Shown: positions 9,074 through 18,956, counted from the stretch's first letter. The stretch: DNA of 64,000 bases from Multivorans sp965232105 (GCA_965232105.1 OZ246956.1:1-64000); one strand, 5' to 3'. The notes: generated by a model from the letters alone, not told the origin. Numbers and translations are program-made.

Positions 9074-10507
9074 ATGGTCCTCCCCTCCCTGTTCCGTCTC
9101 GTCGCCGTGATCGCCTTTCTGGCGCTCGGCGGCTCGACCATCCTGCTGGCTCAACTGAGGGACTCCGACGATCCTCCGGCGGCAACCCCCGTGTACCCCA
9201 CGCTGGACCCCACGAGTGCCGAGAGCGCCGTCTACGACCGTCTGCGGCGGTTGATGTCGGACAAGCAGAAGGCGAGGCGCCGGGCCGCCAAGGCGCTCGC
9301 CAGGGCCGACGCCGCAACCCTCGTCCCCCTGGTGGACGCGTACTTCTTCATGCCCAACGAGGCCCGGGCAGGCGCGCGGGAACTCCTGGAGGACCTGTCG
9401 GGCGAACGACTCGGTGGCCGCTATCGGGACTGGTTTCTCCATGTCGGCGGCCGCGATGATCTGACGCCGCCAGCCGGCTACGTCGCCTGGAAGGGAGAGG
9501 TGTTTTCTCGCATCGACCCGGTGTACCGGCGCATTCTGGCGCCCGGAACCGCGGTCCGCCTGCGGCTCAGGGAGGTTCAGTGGGGCGGAGTTCCGCTGGA
9601 CGGGATCCCCGCCATCGACGACCCTGACGCAGTCCCCGCCGACACCGCGCGCTTCATGCGAGACACGGACACCGTGTTCGGTGTCCGTGTCGGCGGCGAG
9701 CATCGCGCCTATCCGGTCAAGGTGCTCAGTTGGCACGAACTCCTGAACGACACGCTAGGCGGTCAGCCGATCACGCTCTCCTTCTGCACGCTGTGCGGTT
9801 CGGGAATCCTGTACTCCTCGGTCGACGAGAAGGGCAACCGGCTCGTGTTCGGTACTTCGGGCCTCCTCTACCGGTCGAACAAGCTGATGTTCGACCGTGC
9901 CACGCTCAGCCTGTGGAGCAATCTGACCGGCGAAGCCGTGGTCGGGACGCACGCCACACAGGGTTCACAGCTCACCATGCTGCCGATGACGCTGACTCGC
10001 TGGGACACATGGCGGCAACGGCACCCCGACACGACCGTCATGGTCCCCGATCCGGCAGCCGCGCAGCGAACGGGCTACCGCTACGTGGAGGGTGCGGCGG
10101 ACCAGGCGCGCACCGGAGTCGAGTTTCCGGTCTGGCGGCAAAGCGACGCCCTGGAGCGAAACGCCCGGATCTACGCGCTGCGGATAGGCGGCGAAACGAA
10201 GGCGTACCCGCTGGACAAGCTGCGCGGCGAGCGGCTTGTGAATGACACGCTGGGCAACATTCCGATCGTCCTCGTGGCCGACGCGGACAGCGGCGCCGTC
10301 CGCGCCTACGAACGCGGCCGCTACCGATTCGAGGCGCCCGTATCGACACCTCTCCGTCAGCTCCGCGCCGAGGACGGATCGACGTGGTGGATCGGCGAGG
10401 ACGGTCTCGCGCCCGACGGCGACGGCAGCCCGCTGCCGCGCGTCCCCGGCCACGTCGCCTTTTGGTTCGGCTGGTACGCGTTCTACCCGGAGACGACGGT
10501 CTACTGA
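9074..10507 (+). CDS. DUF3179 domain-containing protein
   Basis: 477 aa starting at the ATG that directly precedes the hydrophobic segment FRLVAVIAFLALGG (signal anchor or signal peptide, about residues 1-27). The DUF3179 domain covers about residues 155-470, recognised from GIPAIDDPD, the FGVRVGGEHRAYPVKVLSWHE block, and the SFCTLCGSGI motif with two conserved Cys near residue 240. The segment around residues 50-130 is helical and alanine-rich, an extra N-terminal region. Function of DUF3179 is unknown; the paired Cys suggest metal or redox chemistry (inference). An upstream in-frame ATG at 9044 is less likely because it would extend into the divergent gene. Confidence 0.88.
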   Translation: MVLPSLFRLVAVIAFLALGGSTILLAQLRDSDDPPAATPVYPTLDPTSAESAVYDRLRRLMSDKQKARRRAAKALARADAATLVPLVDAYFFMPNEARAGARELLEDLSGERLGGRYRDWFLHVGGRDDLTPPAGYVAWKGEVFSRIDPVYRRILAPGTAVRLRLREVQWGGVPLDGIPAIDDPDAVPADTARFMRDTDTVFGVRVGGEHRAYPVKVLSWHELLNDTLGGQPITLSFCTLCGSGILYSSVDEKGNRLVFGTSGLLYRSNKLMFDRATLSLWSNLTGEAVVGTHATQGSQLTMLPMTLTRWDTWRQRHPDTTVMVPDPAAAQRTGYRYVEGAADQARTGVEFPVWRQSDALERNARIYALRIGGETKAYPLDKLRGERLVNDTLGNIPIVLVADADSGAVRAYERGRYRFEAPVSTPLRQLRAEDGSTWWIGEDGLAPDGDGSPLPRVPGHVAFWFGWYAFYPETTVY

Positions 10508-10544
10508 CCGCGTCCTCCGGGAGGAACCACGCTCGGCGCCCTCG

Positions 10545-13082
10545 TCAGTTGCTGCAGGGGAACGCCGTGATGTTGCTCGCCGCTGCCGCGGTCCGGTTCA
10601 GGGCGTTCTTGTGGGTCCAGGGCTCGCTGCCATCGGGAGGGACGATCGACAAGTTGTACGCCAGGGTCGTCACGGGCGCTACGAACACCCAGCGGTGGCC
10701 GTTGATCTTGCAGCCGTCCAGCACTTTGATCAGCACCTCGGCGTTGTCCCGATCGAAGAAGTACAGGATGGCGGACTGGTTCGACTCGAGACCGTAGTCC
10801 CTAACCTCCTCGACCACCGTTTCGCCCTCCCTGACGTGCTCGACGCACATGTTCACCGTGTAGCCGCCCTCGAGAGTCGCCACGGGTTGCGGCTCGCAGT
10901 CCGCTTCTCCGCCAGCGCCGATCGGTTGAGCCACGGAGACCGGGAGTTCGGCCGGCAATGAGTCCGGCTTCACAGCAACCGTGACGGACGACGGCGCCGG
11001 GAAGCCGGCATCGACCAGATCAACCCCACGAGTGCCGCCGACATCGCCTTGGGACCCCGTGGACGACCCGGGCGGGTCGCAGGAAAAGGCCTGGGTGTTG
11101 CTCTCGGTCGTCGCCGTCTGACCGCCCCTCGGATTCTGGTGCATCCAGTAGCGATCCGAACCCACCTCATCGACCCGGAGGTTGAACGCCAGTGTCGTCA
11201 CCGGCGCCACGAACACCCACCGGTACCCGTTGACGGCACAGGCGTCGAGCACCTTGACCAGCACCTCGGCGTTGTCCCGATCGAAGAAGTACAGCAGGCC
11301 GGACTCACGCGAATTCAGTCCATAGTTCTCGGCGTCCTTCGTCAGGACCGGACCGGCGCCGCCTTCCTGGTACTCGATGCACATGCTGACGGTGTAGCCG
11401 TGCTCGAACGTGATCTGCGCGGCCGTCGGTTCGCACTCGGTGTACTCCGCGGCCGACAGAACGATCGTGGCGACGTTGCTGTTGCGGCCACCGTCGCGGT
11501 TGTAGGCCCGCACCCGGAAGTCGTATCGACCGCCGCTCTGGAGGCCTGTGACATCGGCCGACTCCGTGTTCGCGGCCACCCTCGCCGCCGTCCGCCATCC
11601 CGCGCCCTGGAGCCGCGACTGGACCTCGAAGCCGTCCTCGTTGTTCGATTGGTCCGTCCAGGTCACCTTGACGCTCGTGCCGCCGGTGGCCATCACCTTC
11701 AGGTCGGTCGGCCGTGCCGGGAGCGATGGCGGCGGCGGCGGTGGAGGAGGCGGCGGTTCTCCCGTTTCGGGCAAGTTGTCGCTCAACTGGACAGTCAAGT
11801 GGATCGTCCGTTGAAGCGCGCGTTCGTTCTCGCGCTCGTTGGCAACGCCGATGACGAAGTTCCTGGGCCGCACGCGAGTGGTCGAAAACAACGGTTCCTG
11901 CCGGCCCTCGTTGTAACTCATCACGCTCTTGACGTTCGGCTGCGGCTCGAAGTTGTGGTGGCCGAAGGCATAGGGCTCAACGGCGTCCGCGGGATCGATA
12001 TCCGTGTTGTCCGGGTCGTGTAGGCCACCAAGATTGTGCCCGATCTCGTGGGCGAACGTTTCGAACTGGCTGGCGTACTCGCCATCCCGAACCTGGCTTG
12101 CAAGGTCGATGCATGGACCACCCACTGTCGTGACGCCGTAGCCGTTACCCCAGAAGTTTGCGGGGGTGTGTCCGCGAAGCATCACCCAGGCGCGGCCGCA
12201 GAAGCCGGCGTACTCGCTGTGGAACAGGTGGACCAGGTCCGCCTCGTGCTCGATGCGCAAGTCGAGGACGTCCCGGCTGCTGCCAAGGGGCTGGAGTGGT
12301 TGAGCGACCTGGTTGAGCGCCGCCGGCGCCTCCTGGTGGTGAACCATGTTCGCCGTGACGCTGAACTGGTTGTTCCGAAACACGAGGTTCAGGTAGTCGA
12401 TCGCGGTCTGCATCACCGCGCCCGGCTCGCCCCAGCCCGCCTGCTGCAGTCGCGTCGCCGCGCCTGGCGTGTAGAGCAACAGGATGTCGACTCGATCGTG
12501 GTTCGACGCGCTCACAACGCTTCCGGGCGGATCAGACCGCTGCGCCGCTACGGCGGGAACGACGGGACCTCTCTCCGGAACGAGACCACCGCCGCAGGCC
12601 AGCGCCGACGTCTCGCGCCCTTCCGTCAGCAGCCCCGTGCTCCCGCTTCCGGGCCGCAGCCAGTAGGTGCCGCCCTCGGGCAGACCGAGACGGCCCAGGA
12701 GCTGACCGTCCTGCAGGGTCAGCAGGACGCTCTCGTACCCGAGTTCCGGGTAGCCGCCCACCCACATCGCGTTGCCGTCGCCGCGGTCTTCGAACACGCG
12801 CATCTCCGGAGCCAGCACGCGACCGTCCGGCGCCTCGAACTCGAGTCGCTGCGGCGCCGAGCGCAGCAGATCGTGGTCGACCTCGACCGACCAGCCGCCG
12901 GAGGTCGGATCATCGCCCAGCGGGACGACGTTCAGCAGCCGTTGCCCGAAGGCCCCTGTGCCACTGACCACAAGCAGCAGGAGGAGCAGGCAGAAGGGCA
13001 GGAATCGCTGCAGCGAATCGGCAGCGGGCCTGGAAGTTGATCTACCGGAGGTTCGGCCTCCGCGATGCAGGAGAGTAGTCAT
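10545..13082 (-). CDS. Reprolysin-like zinc metallopeptidase with FnIII and two C-terminal four-Cys repeats
   Basis: 845 aa. Signal peptide about 1-46; propeptide-like region 50-190; metzincin catalytic domain about 195-430 with HEIGHNLGGLHD (345-356, HExxHxxGxxH/D) and a Met-turn SVMSY near 387. A polyproline linker (444-452) leads to a fibronectin III domain (456-543) and then two copies of an approximately 115-residue module (about 550-668 and 729-843). Each copy has four Cys at equivalent positions and a core YFFDRDNAEVL(V/I)KVLD...NG(Y/H)RWVFVAPVTTLA. Known: metzincins are secreted endopeptidases. Inference: the modules mediate surface or substrate binding. It is a paralogue of the next gene upstream, 21 bp away. 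A TATACT sequence sits just before the start, but no good -35 is visible. Confidence 0.9.
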   Translation of the reverse strand: MTTLLHRGGRTSGRSTSRPAADSLQRFLPFCLLLLLLVVSGTGAFGQRLLNVVPLGDDPTSGGWSVEVDHDLLRSAPQRLEFEAPDGRVLAPEMRVFEDRGDGNAMWVGGYPELGYESVLLTLQDGQLLGRLGLPEGGTYWLRPGSGSTGLLTEGRETSALACGGGLVPERGPVVPAVAAQRSDPPGSVVSASNHDRVDILLLYTPGAATRLQQAGWGEPGAVMQTAIDYLNLVFRNNQFSVTANMVHHQEAPAALNQVAQPLQPLGSSRDVLDLRIEHEADLVHLFHSEYAGFCGRAWVMLRGHTPANFWGNGYGVTTVGGPCIDLASQVRDGEYASQFETFAHEIGHNLGGLHDPDNTDIDPADAVEPYAFGHHNFEPQPNVKSVMSYNEGRQEPLFSTTRVRPRNFVIGVANERENERALQRTIHLTVQLSDNLPETGEPPPPPPPPPPSLPARPTDLKVMATGGTSVKVTWTDQSNNEDGFEVQSRLQGAGWRTAARVAANTESADVTGLQSGGRYDFRVRAYNRDGGRNSNVATIVLSAAEYTECEPTAAQITFEHGYTVSMCIEYQEGGAGPVLTKDAENYGLNSRESGLLYFFDRDNAEVLVKVLDACAVNGYRWVFVAPVTTLAFNLRVDEVGSDRYWMHQNPRGGQTATTESNTQAFSCDPPGSSTGSQGDVGGTRGVDLVDAGFPAPSSVTVAVKPDSLPAELPVSVAQPIGAGGEADCEPQPVATLEGGYTVNMCVEHVREGETVVEEVRDYGLESNQSAILYFFDRDNAEVLIKVLDGCKINGHRWVFVAPVTTLAYNLSIVPPDGSEPWTHKNALNRTAAAASNITAFPCSN

Positions 13083-13103
13083 GATGAATCAGTATAGACC
13101 TCG

Positions 13104-15857
13104 CTACTTTGGTAGAGCGTTGATGTCGATGCCGCCGCACAGGCTTCCCGCCTCGTTGTGGTAAGGCCTCGACTCCCCGGTTACCGTGTCGGTCAATGTG
13201 ACCGTGTATTCGACATCGGACAGTCCGCCGTAGAGGAACCAGTACTTTCCGTTCTGGGACCGGCCGTCCAGCAGCTTCGTCGCCAACTCCACGTTCGTCG
13301 GGCTGAAGAACCAGAAGAACCCGGTCTCGTTCGTCCCCACCGAGCTCACGACCTTGCCGGCCTTGCGCTGCATGTCCGCCGGATCGACGAGTTCCACCTC
13401 CACCGAGAACCGGCCATCGCGCAGGCAGAGACGGGTCTCGCCCGCTTCGCAGCTTCCCCCGCCCTCCTGGGCGGAGGCCACGCCCGGCCAGGCAAGGGAG
13501 GTCAAGGACAAGGGCATCAGGTCGAAGCCCGGATCAGGAACTCTGTGGCCCGCGGCTGAGGCGGACGACGTACCGGCCGGGACGAAGGCCATCGTGTCCG
13601 ACCGGCCGCAGTTCTCCCCGGGCGGGTTGTGGTACGTCCGGCGGCCGCCGCCCTCCGTGTCACGCACGGTGACCCAGTACTCCACGTTGGAGAGCGCGCC
13701 GAAGTACACCCAGTAGTGACCGTTGATCCCTCGACCGTCCAGGGTCTTCACGACCAATTCGATGTTCGAGCTGCTGAAGAACCAGAACATCCCCGACTCG
13801 TCCGACACCTCGATCGGCACTGACGTCGCGACGCCGAAGTCGCCCTCCTGGAGGTGGTTCTTCCAATGCGCCTGGACCTCGAAGCGCCCCTCCGCCAGAC
13901 AGAGGTACTGCTCGCCCGCGCGGCAGGCGCCGGATACGGCGCCGGTGGACGCGCTCACCTCCTGGGACCAGGCGGAGACCTTGCCGCCGCTGCGGGTCCG
14001 CAGCCGGAACGTGTAGGGGGCCTCGGCCTCGAGGTTCCCCACGGTGGTCTGGCCGGCCGCGGCATCGGCGGTCGTCACCTGCGCCCAGCCCGCCTTCCAG
14101 GTCCGCGCCTCGATCTCCACCGTCCCCTTCGTGACGCCCGCCCAGGTCAGCTCGATGGAATCCGAACCGAACGCCGCCGCCGTGAGGTCGTCCGGCACGC
14201 CGATCCCTCCCGGGCCGGGGCTGGGGCCGGGGTCGGAGCCATCACCGCCGGCACGCAGCGTGACCGTGACCAGGTCGCTGTCGGCGCCGCCCCGATCATG
14301 ACGCGCCCGTACCCGAAACGTATAGCGGCCTTCCTGCTTCAGCCCCGCAATCTCGATGGACTCGCGGTCAGCCGCCACCGCACCAACGTGCCTCCATATG
14401 TCGCCGCCCGTTCTGCCCTGGATCGCGAAGGCGATCTCATCGTCCGACCGGTCTTCCCATTCAAGTCGAGCGCTGGTGCTGCTCGTCGGCTCGACCGTCA
14501 AGTTCGCCGGGGCCACTGGCACCCAACTTGGCGACTCGGGCAGATCGGCCGGATCCGGCATCTTGTCGCTGTACTGGACGGCAAGAGGGACGGTGTCGTA
14601 GAGGGCGCGCTCGTTCTCCCTCTCGTTTTCCCTACCGATCGTCCAACCGTTCGGCTTGATCCGCACCGAGGAGAAGAACGGCACCCACTGGCGCGGGGCG
14701 TAGCTCCGGTAGCTCATGATCGTTTCGACGGTCGGCGCGGTCGTGATGTCGTAGTGGCCGAAGGCCCATGGTCTCACCGCGACGTCCTGAGTAAAGTTGG
14801 TGTTCGCCGGATCGTGATTGGCGCCCAGGTTGTGACCGACCTCGTGGGCGAAAACCTGGCCGAAGTAGGGGTAAGCACCCTCTTGTGCAGGAAAGCTGCA
14901 GGCCGCGGAGGTCACTCCGTAGGCGTCCGAGAAGGTCTCGTCTCTCTCATCGACGCGCCTGAGCAGCCGGGCAATGCCGCAGTATCCGAGTGCCTGGGGC
15001 GCTTCACCCGTGAACAAGTGGTAGAGGTCGGCCTGATACTCGGCCCGTAGCTCCGCAACCTCCCGTAGCTGAAAAAGACGCCCCGTGAGGTTCCGAGGAC
15101 CGTCGAGCGCCGCGGGCGCCGCGGCCAAGTGAACCAGATGGGCTGTGACCGGCATCGCGTTGTTCCGCAACACCAGGTTCAGGAAGTCCATGGCAGCCTG
15201 GACCGATGCCAGTGGCGTACCGTAGCCGAAGCTCTCCCAGGCTTCCGCCGCCTGCACGGTGTAGACAGCGAGGATGTCCAGCCGGTCGTGGTTCGACGCG
15301 CTCCGCACGCGTGCGGGCCGATCGGTACTCGGCGTCGTCACCACTTCCGGTAGCTCGCTCTCCTCGGAGCCGAGGCCGCCCCCGCAGAACTCCAGAGGCC
15401 CGCCGCCGACAGGCTGAGTCAAGCTACCCACCCCGTCGAGGCCGGAGCGAATCCAGTAGGCAGCCCTGCCCGGCTCGCCGAACATGCCCTGAAGATGTCC
15501 GTCCTGCACGGTCAACACGACGCTGTCGTAGCCTGCCCCCGGGAAACTGCCCGACCACATCACATTGCCGTCACCGCGGTCCTCGAACACGCTCCGCTCG
15601 GCCGCCAGCACCCGACCGTCCGGCGTCTCCAACTCGAGGTGCTGCGGCCCGGAACGCACGAGGTCCCGATCGACGACGATCGTCCGCCCGGCGGCGCGCG
15701 CCGATGCGCTCCGGTTGTCGTCTCTGGTCTCCAGACTCACAAACCGTTGCGCCTCTGCTGCCGTCGCTGCAAGCAGGACCAGCGAACACGCCAACGGACC
15801 GCACGACCTGAACGCGGCTCCACACGACCTCGCCTCACGAACGCCTTTACCCCTCAA
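13104..15857 (-). CDS. Reprolysin-like zinc metallopeptidase with two FnIII and two C-terminal repeats
   Basis: 917 aa from a TTG chosen because a strong purine-rich Shine-Dalgarno sequence lies directly before it (15861-15873); upstream in-frame starts lack one. Signal peptide about 1-37. The catalytic domain contains HEVGHNLGANHD (338-349) and the Met-turn TIMSY (about 381). Two FnIII domains follow (about 450-535 and 560-643), then two modules of the same general type as in the downstream paralogue, here with cores FWFFSSSNIELVVKTLDGR and FWFFSPTNVELATKLLDGR followed by NG(H/K)YW and a YHN segment. Same predicted role as the paralogue: a secreted endopeptidase. Domain divergence between the two copies indicates an old duplication. 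Confidence 0.9.
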   Translation of the reverse strand: MRGKGVREARSCGAAFRSCGPLACSLVLLAATAAEAQRFVSLETRDDNRSASARAAGRTIVVDRDLVRSGPQHLELETPDGRVLAAERSVFEDRGDGNVMWSGSFPGAGYDSVVLTVQDGHLQGMFGEPGRAAYWIRSGLDGVGSLTQPVGGGPLEFCGGGLGSEESELPEVVTTPSTDRPARVRSASNHDRLDILAVYTVQAAEAWESFGYGTPLASVQAAMDFLNLVLRNNAMPVTAHLVHLAAAPAALDGPRNLTGRLFQLREVAELRAEYQADLYHLFTGEAPQALGYCGIARLLRRVDERDETFSDAYGVTSAACSFPAQEGAYPYFGQVFAHEVGHNLGANHDPANTNFTQDVAVRPWAFGHYDITTAPTVETIMSYRSYAPRQWVPFFSSVRIKPNGWTIGRENERENERALYDTVPLAVQYSDKMPDPADLPESPSWVPVAPANLTVEPTSSTSARLEWEDRSDDEIAFAIQGRTGGDIWRHVGAVAADRESIEIAGLKQEGRYTFRVRARHDRGGADSDLVTVTLRAGGDGSDPGPSPGPGGIGVPDDLTAAAFGSDSIELTWAGVTKGTVEIEARTWKAGWAQVTTADAAAGQTTVGNLEAEAPYTFRLRTRSGGKVSAWSQEVSASTGAVSGACRAGEQYLCLAEGRFEVQAHWKNHLQEGDFGVATSVPIEVSDESGMFWFFSSSNIELVVKTLDGRGINGHYWVYFGALSNVEYWVTVRDTEGGGRRTYHNPPGENCGRSDTMAFVPAGTSSASAAGHRVPDPGFDLMPLSLTSLAWPGVASAQEGGGSCEAGETRLCLRDGRFSVEVELVDPADMQRKAGKVVSSVGTNETGFFWFFSPTNVELATKLLDGRSQNGKYWFLYGGLSDVEYTVTLTDTVTGESRPYHNEAGSLCGGIDINALPK

Positions 15858-15860
15858 GAT

Positions 15861-15873
15861 CTCTCCTCCTCCC
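15861..15873 (-). promoter_or_regulatory. Strong Shine-Dalgarno for a TTG start
   Basis: On the minus strand the sequence reads GGGAGGAGGAGAG, followed three bases later by TTG. It is by far the best ribosome binding site near this end of the metallopeptidase gene and supports the TTG at 15857 over the upstream TTG/GTG alternatives at 15893 and 15890. Confidence 0.7.
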
Positions 15874-15955
15874 ACGTTGGACGATCTCACCAAAGTGAGC
15901 CAGATGCAATGTCAAGGCCAAGGTAGCGTCCACATCCACTACGACTCGAGCCGAT

Positions 15956-17488
15956 CTACCGTTCCTCGAGAGCCCGCGGCTGCCCAACCGCCCGCCGCAG
16001 TTCCTCGAAACCTCGACCGCCCCGCACGGCATTCCAGTCCCCCACCACCAGCAGCACGACACCGCCCGGATCCAGGAAGCGCTGGGCCGCCCGGCGGACA
16101 TCGGCCGCGGTCACACCGCTCAGACGCTGTCGATAGTCGGCCCAGTACTCGTGAGGCCGGCCCAGCAACTCGTCCTCCGCATAGCGGCCGGCAATCGCCT
16201 CCGCGCGGTCGAACAGCAGCGGAAACCGGGCCAGCACGGACCGCTTCGCTGTTTCGAGTTCAGCGGCCGACACGGCGTCGCGTTGCAGGCGCCGCAGTTC
16301 CTGCAACACCGCGCCCGCAGCCTCGGCGGCCGACTCGGGGGGGGTCTCCAGGAAGACGCGGAATTCTCCCGCGTGCTCCGGCCCCCAACCCCTCCTCACG
16401 GGCTCGATGTCGAAGTACGTCAGCACGCGATAGGTCAGTCCCTCACCAAGCTGCAACCGGGATCGCAGGCGCGACACGGCGCCGGGACCGTCGAGGATCT
16501 CCGTCAGCAGCAGCAGCGCCCAACGGTCGTCGTCGTCCCAGGATTCATGGACGGCTCCCCGATGGCCAACGGCGATTGCGGCCTGGACGCCAGGACGGTC
16601 CACGTACCACCAACCGGGCCTCGCCGCCGCCGCGGCCGGCTCCTCCCCTTGACTCCCATCCACTTCGTGCGCCCCGAATTCGTCACCGCTGCCACTCGCT
16701 CCTCGCTCGCCCTGGTCGGGCGCCTCCCAATCACCGAACAGCTCGTCCAGGCGCGCCACAACGGCTTCGGCATCCACATCGCCCGAAACGGCGAACACCG
16801 CGCCCTTCGGACCGTAGTGACGGCGATGGAAGTCGGCCAGCGCCTCGGACGTGAAGGCAGCGACGGCCTCGGGCGTCAACTGCCGTCCCCGGGGCGCACT
16901 GTCTCCGTGCACAAGACGCAGCCACTCCCGTTCGATGAGCCGCAGCGGGTCGGCGTCCTGGCTGGCGAGGCTGACCTCGAGGTTGCCCCTCGCCTGAGCC
17001 AGACGCTCCGCGTCAAACCGCGGCTCGAGCACGATGGAAGCGAGCAGTTCGAGACCGCGACTCAGGGCCTCCGAGCCGCAGTCGAGAGCGATCACGCTCC
17101 GTGCCGAGGCGCCCACCGTCTGGATCCGGGCGCCCAGGGCATCGATCTCGTCGTCCAGGCGGTCCGGAGCCAGCTCGCCGGCGCCCCCGCGCCGCAGCAT
17201 CGCCACGGTCATCGAGGCCATTCCCGCCTCTCCCGTTTGCTCGTGCAGATCGCCGACCGGCAACGCCAGCACAACATCGACCAGGGGCAAGCCGCGATCC
17301 GGTACGACGTAGACCGGCGTCCCGTTCGCCAGTTCGAAGCGCATCCCGGCAGGATCGGGCGGCGCGAAGGGCGACTCGGGGAAACGCAGATCGTCCGGGT
17401 GCGGCGGGATTGCCGCCTGCGGCGGGATCTGCGGCGCCGCCGCCGCGGCGCCGAATCCGAGCACCAGGAAGACACCGACGGCGCGCAC
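15956..17488 (-). CDS. M16 family peptidase-like protein, zinc motif absent
   Basis: 510 aa, GTG start, signal peptide about 1-18. It has the M16 insulinase fold: an N-terminal half with LANGTPVYVVPDRGLPLVDVVLAL and a second half with RRHYGPKGAVFAVSGD and the DRPGVQAAIAVGH segment. Where active M16 enzymes carry HxxEH this protein has GEAGMASM (about 86-93), so it should be catalytically dead. Known: bacterial M16 pairs often consist of one active and one inactive subunit forming a heterodimer. Its gene starts one base after the stop of the active partner, which supports such a complex in the periplasm. Confidence 0.9.
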   Translation of the reverse strand: MRAVGVFLVLGFGAAAAAPQIPPQAAIPPHPDDLRFPESPFAPPDPAGMRFELANGTPVYVVPDRGLPLVDVVLALPVGDLHEQTGEAGMASMTVAMLRRGGAGELAPDRLDDEIDALGARIQTVGASARSVIALDCGSEALSRGLELLASIVLEPRFDAERLAQARGNLEVSLASQDADPLRLIEREWLRLVHGDSAPRGRQLTPEAVAAFTSEALADFHRRHYGPKGAVFAVSGDVDAEAVVARLDELFGDWEAPDQGERGASGSGDEFGAHEVDGSQGEEPAAAAARPGWWYVDRPGVQAAIAVGHRGAVHESWDDDDRWALLLLTEILDGPGAVSRLRSRLQLGEGLTYRVLTYFDIEPVRRGWGPEHAGEFRVFLETPPESAAEAAGAVLQELRRLQRDAVSAAELETAKRSVLARFPLLFDRAEAIAGRYAEDELLGRPHEYWADYRQRLSGVTAADVRRAAQRFLDPGGVVLLVVGDWNAVRGGRGFEELRRAVGQPRALEER

Positions 17489-17489
17489 T

Positions 17490-18956
17490 TCAGCGCTCCC
17501 CCGTCCGCTCGAGCGCCAGGACCGCTCGTTTCTCCGGCGCGAGAAAGGCGTCGATCACCCGTTCCAGGTCCTCGGCGCGAACGGCGGCCGCCGCCCCGAA
17601 CCACTCATCCAGTTGCCGCCAGTCGCCGAGCACCTCGGCCGCCGCGAGGCGACGGGCGAGTCCGATGTCGGTCTCGATCTGCCGGAAGGAGTCGCTGGCC
17701 AACTGGCGCCGCACTCGTTCCAGTTCCGCGCTGGCGACCCCGTCTGCCCGAATCTGCTCCAGCAGGCGGTTCCAGGCCGGCAGCAGTTCCGCCACCCCGG
17801 TGTCGCCGGCAGCCTCGATGCGTACAGCGAAGTAGCCCCCGTGTATCCGCGACACGTGCTGGGCCGAAGCCGAGGTCGCTGGCGCGTCGTCGGCGAGCAC
17901 GAGCCGTCGATGGAGCCGGCCCGAGCGGCCGTTCAGTACGCCAGCCAACACGTCGAGCACCACTGCGTCGCCGGAGGTTTCGAAAGGCAGCGTCGAGTAG
18001 CGGATCTCGACCTGGCTGCTGCAGGCGCAGAGTCCCTCGAGAGAACCGAGAGCCGCCTCGGCAGGCGGTTCCGACCGATCGTCGGCTTGCACGGCGTCGG
18101 CCCGCCCACCGCTCCGTTTCAGACGGCCGAAGTACCGCTCGGCCAGTTCCCGGGCACGTTCCGGCGACACGTCGCCGACCAGCACCGCGACCAGCCGTTC
18201 CGGGCCGTAGGCGGCCTCGAAGTGCGCTCGTGCGTCGGCCGGCAGCAAATCCGCGATCTCCAACCGATCCCCTCCCGGCGTATGCGCGTAGGGGTGACCG
18301 GAGCCCCAGAAGGCGGCGTCGAACAGCTCGAACCAGGAACCCGCCGGACTCGAATCGATGCGCTGACGGCGTTCCTGCTCGACCACCCGCAACTCGCGCT
18401 CGAAGCTCCGAAACACGGGCTCGAGCAGCCGGTCGGACTCCATCCAGAACCACAGCTCGATCTTCTCCGCCGGCACCAGCACCTGGAAGGCAGTCGAGTC
18501 GTGACGGGTCTCCGCGTCGAGGCCGAAGGCGCCGGCCCGCGTGTAGACCGCCGAGTACTCCCCTGGCCGCTGCAGCGTCGCGAGCCGGCCATCGAGACGG
18601 GCAAGACCCGGCGCCGCCCGGCGACGGCGAACGGAGTCTTCGTAGAGACGCTCCCACTGCCGCAGCAACCGCGCTTCCGCGTCCCAGTCCGCGGTGCCGA
18701 TCGTGCGGCTGCCGGCGTACAGGAGGTGCTCCACCACGTGGGCCACACCCCGCTGCCCCGGCGGATCCGACGCCGAGCCGCCGCGCACCGTCCACACCGC
18801 GGAAACCAGGGGCCTTCCCGGCCGCTCGACGACCAGGAAGGTCATGCCGTTGTCCAGTTTGAACTGCGCGGGTTCGAGTTCCGCCGGCAACGTCGCGGCC
18901 GTAGCCGACGTTGCCGCGGCGAATAGCAGGACGGCGAGCGCCGACGCCCGCTTCAA
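17490..18956 (-). CDS. M16 family zinc peptidase, catalytic subunit
   Basis: 488 aa, TTG start overlapping the upstream stop as TTGA. Signal peptide about 1-21. HVVEH (73-77) is the inverted zinc-binding motif of M16 peptidases; the third zinc ligand is probably Glu193 or Glu195 in VVEQERR. The C-terminal half contains the usual fold repeat (RLVAVLVGDVSPERARELAERYFG). Predicted function: periplasmic peptidase degrading peptides, working with the inactive paralogue encoded immediately downstream. Upstream overlap with the CRTAC1-like gene indicates three cotranscribed, translationally coupled genes. Confidence 0.92.
   Translation of the reverse strand: MKRASALAVLLFAAATSATAATLPAELEPAQFKLDNGMTFLVVERPGRPLVSAVWTVRGGSASDPPGQRGVAHVVEHLLYAGSRTIGTADWDAEARLLRQWERLYEDSVRRRRAAPGLARLDGRLATLQRPGEYSAVYTRAGAFGLDAETRHDSTAFQVLVPAEKIELWFWMESDRLLEPVFRSFERELRVVEQERRQRIDSSPAGSWFELFDAAFWGSGHPYAHTPGGDRLEIADLLPADARAHFEAAYGPERLVAVLVGDVSPERARELAERYFGRLKRSGGRADAVQADDRSEPPAEAALGSLEGLCACSSQVEIRYSTLPFETSGDAVVLDVLAGVLNGRSGRLHRRLVLADDAPATSASAQHVSRIHGGYFAVRIEAAGDTGVAELLPAWNRLLEQIRADGVASAELERVRRQLASDSFRQIETDIGLARRLAAAEVLGDWRQLDEWFGAAAAVRAEDLERVIDAFLAPEKRAVLALERTGER

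Noticed and set aside
11729..11756. GGC/GGT triplet repeat
   Set aside because: It encodes the polyproline linker of the metallopeptidase on the minus strand; ordinary low-complexity coding DNA.
13040..13100. TATACT upstream of the 845-aa metallopeptidase as a promoter
   Set aside because: A plausible -10 but without a -35 at proper spacing and only 21 bp after the upstream gene; not enough to list as a feature.
15900..15935. TTGACA on the minus strand upstream of the 917-aa metallopeptidase
   Set aside because: A perfect -35 hexamer, but no -10-like hexamer at 16-18 bp; left out.
16151..18862. Very long open frame (about 900 codons) on the plus strand opposite the M16 genes
   Set aside because: Arginine/proline-rich translation with no domains; a GC-driven antisense shadow of two clear M16 genes. 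Similar shadows oppose most genes here (for example 3152-4378 and 7236-8690).
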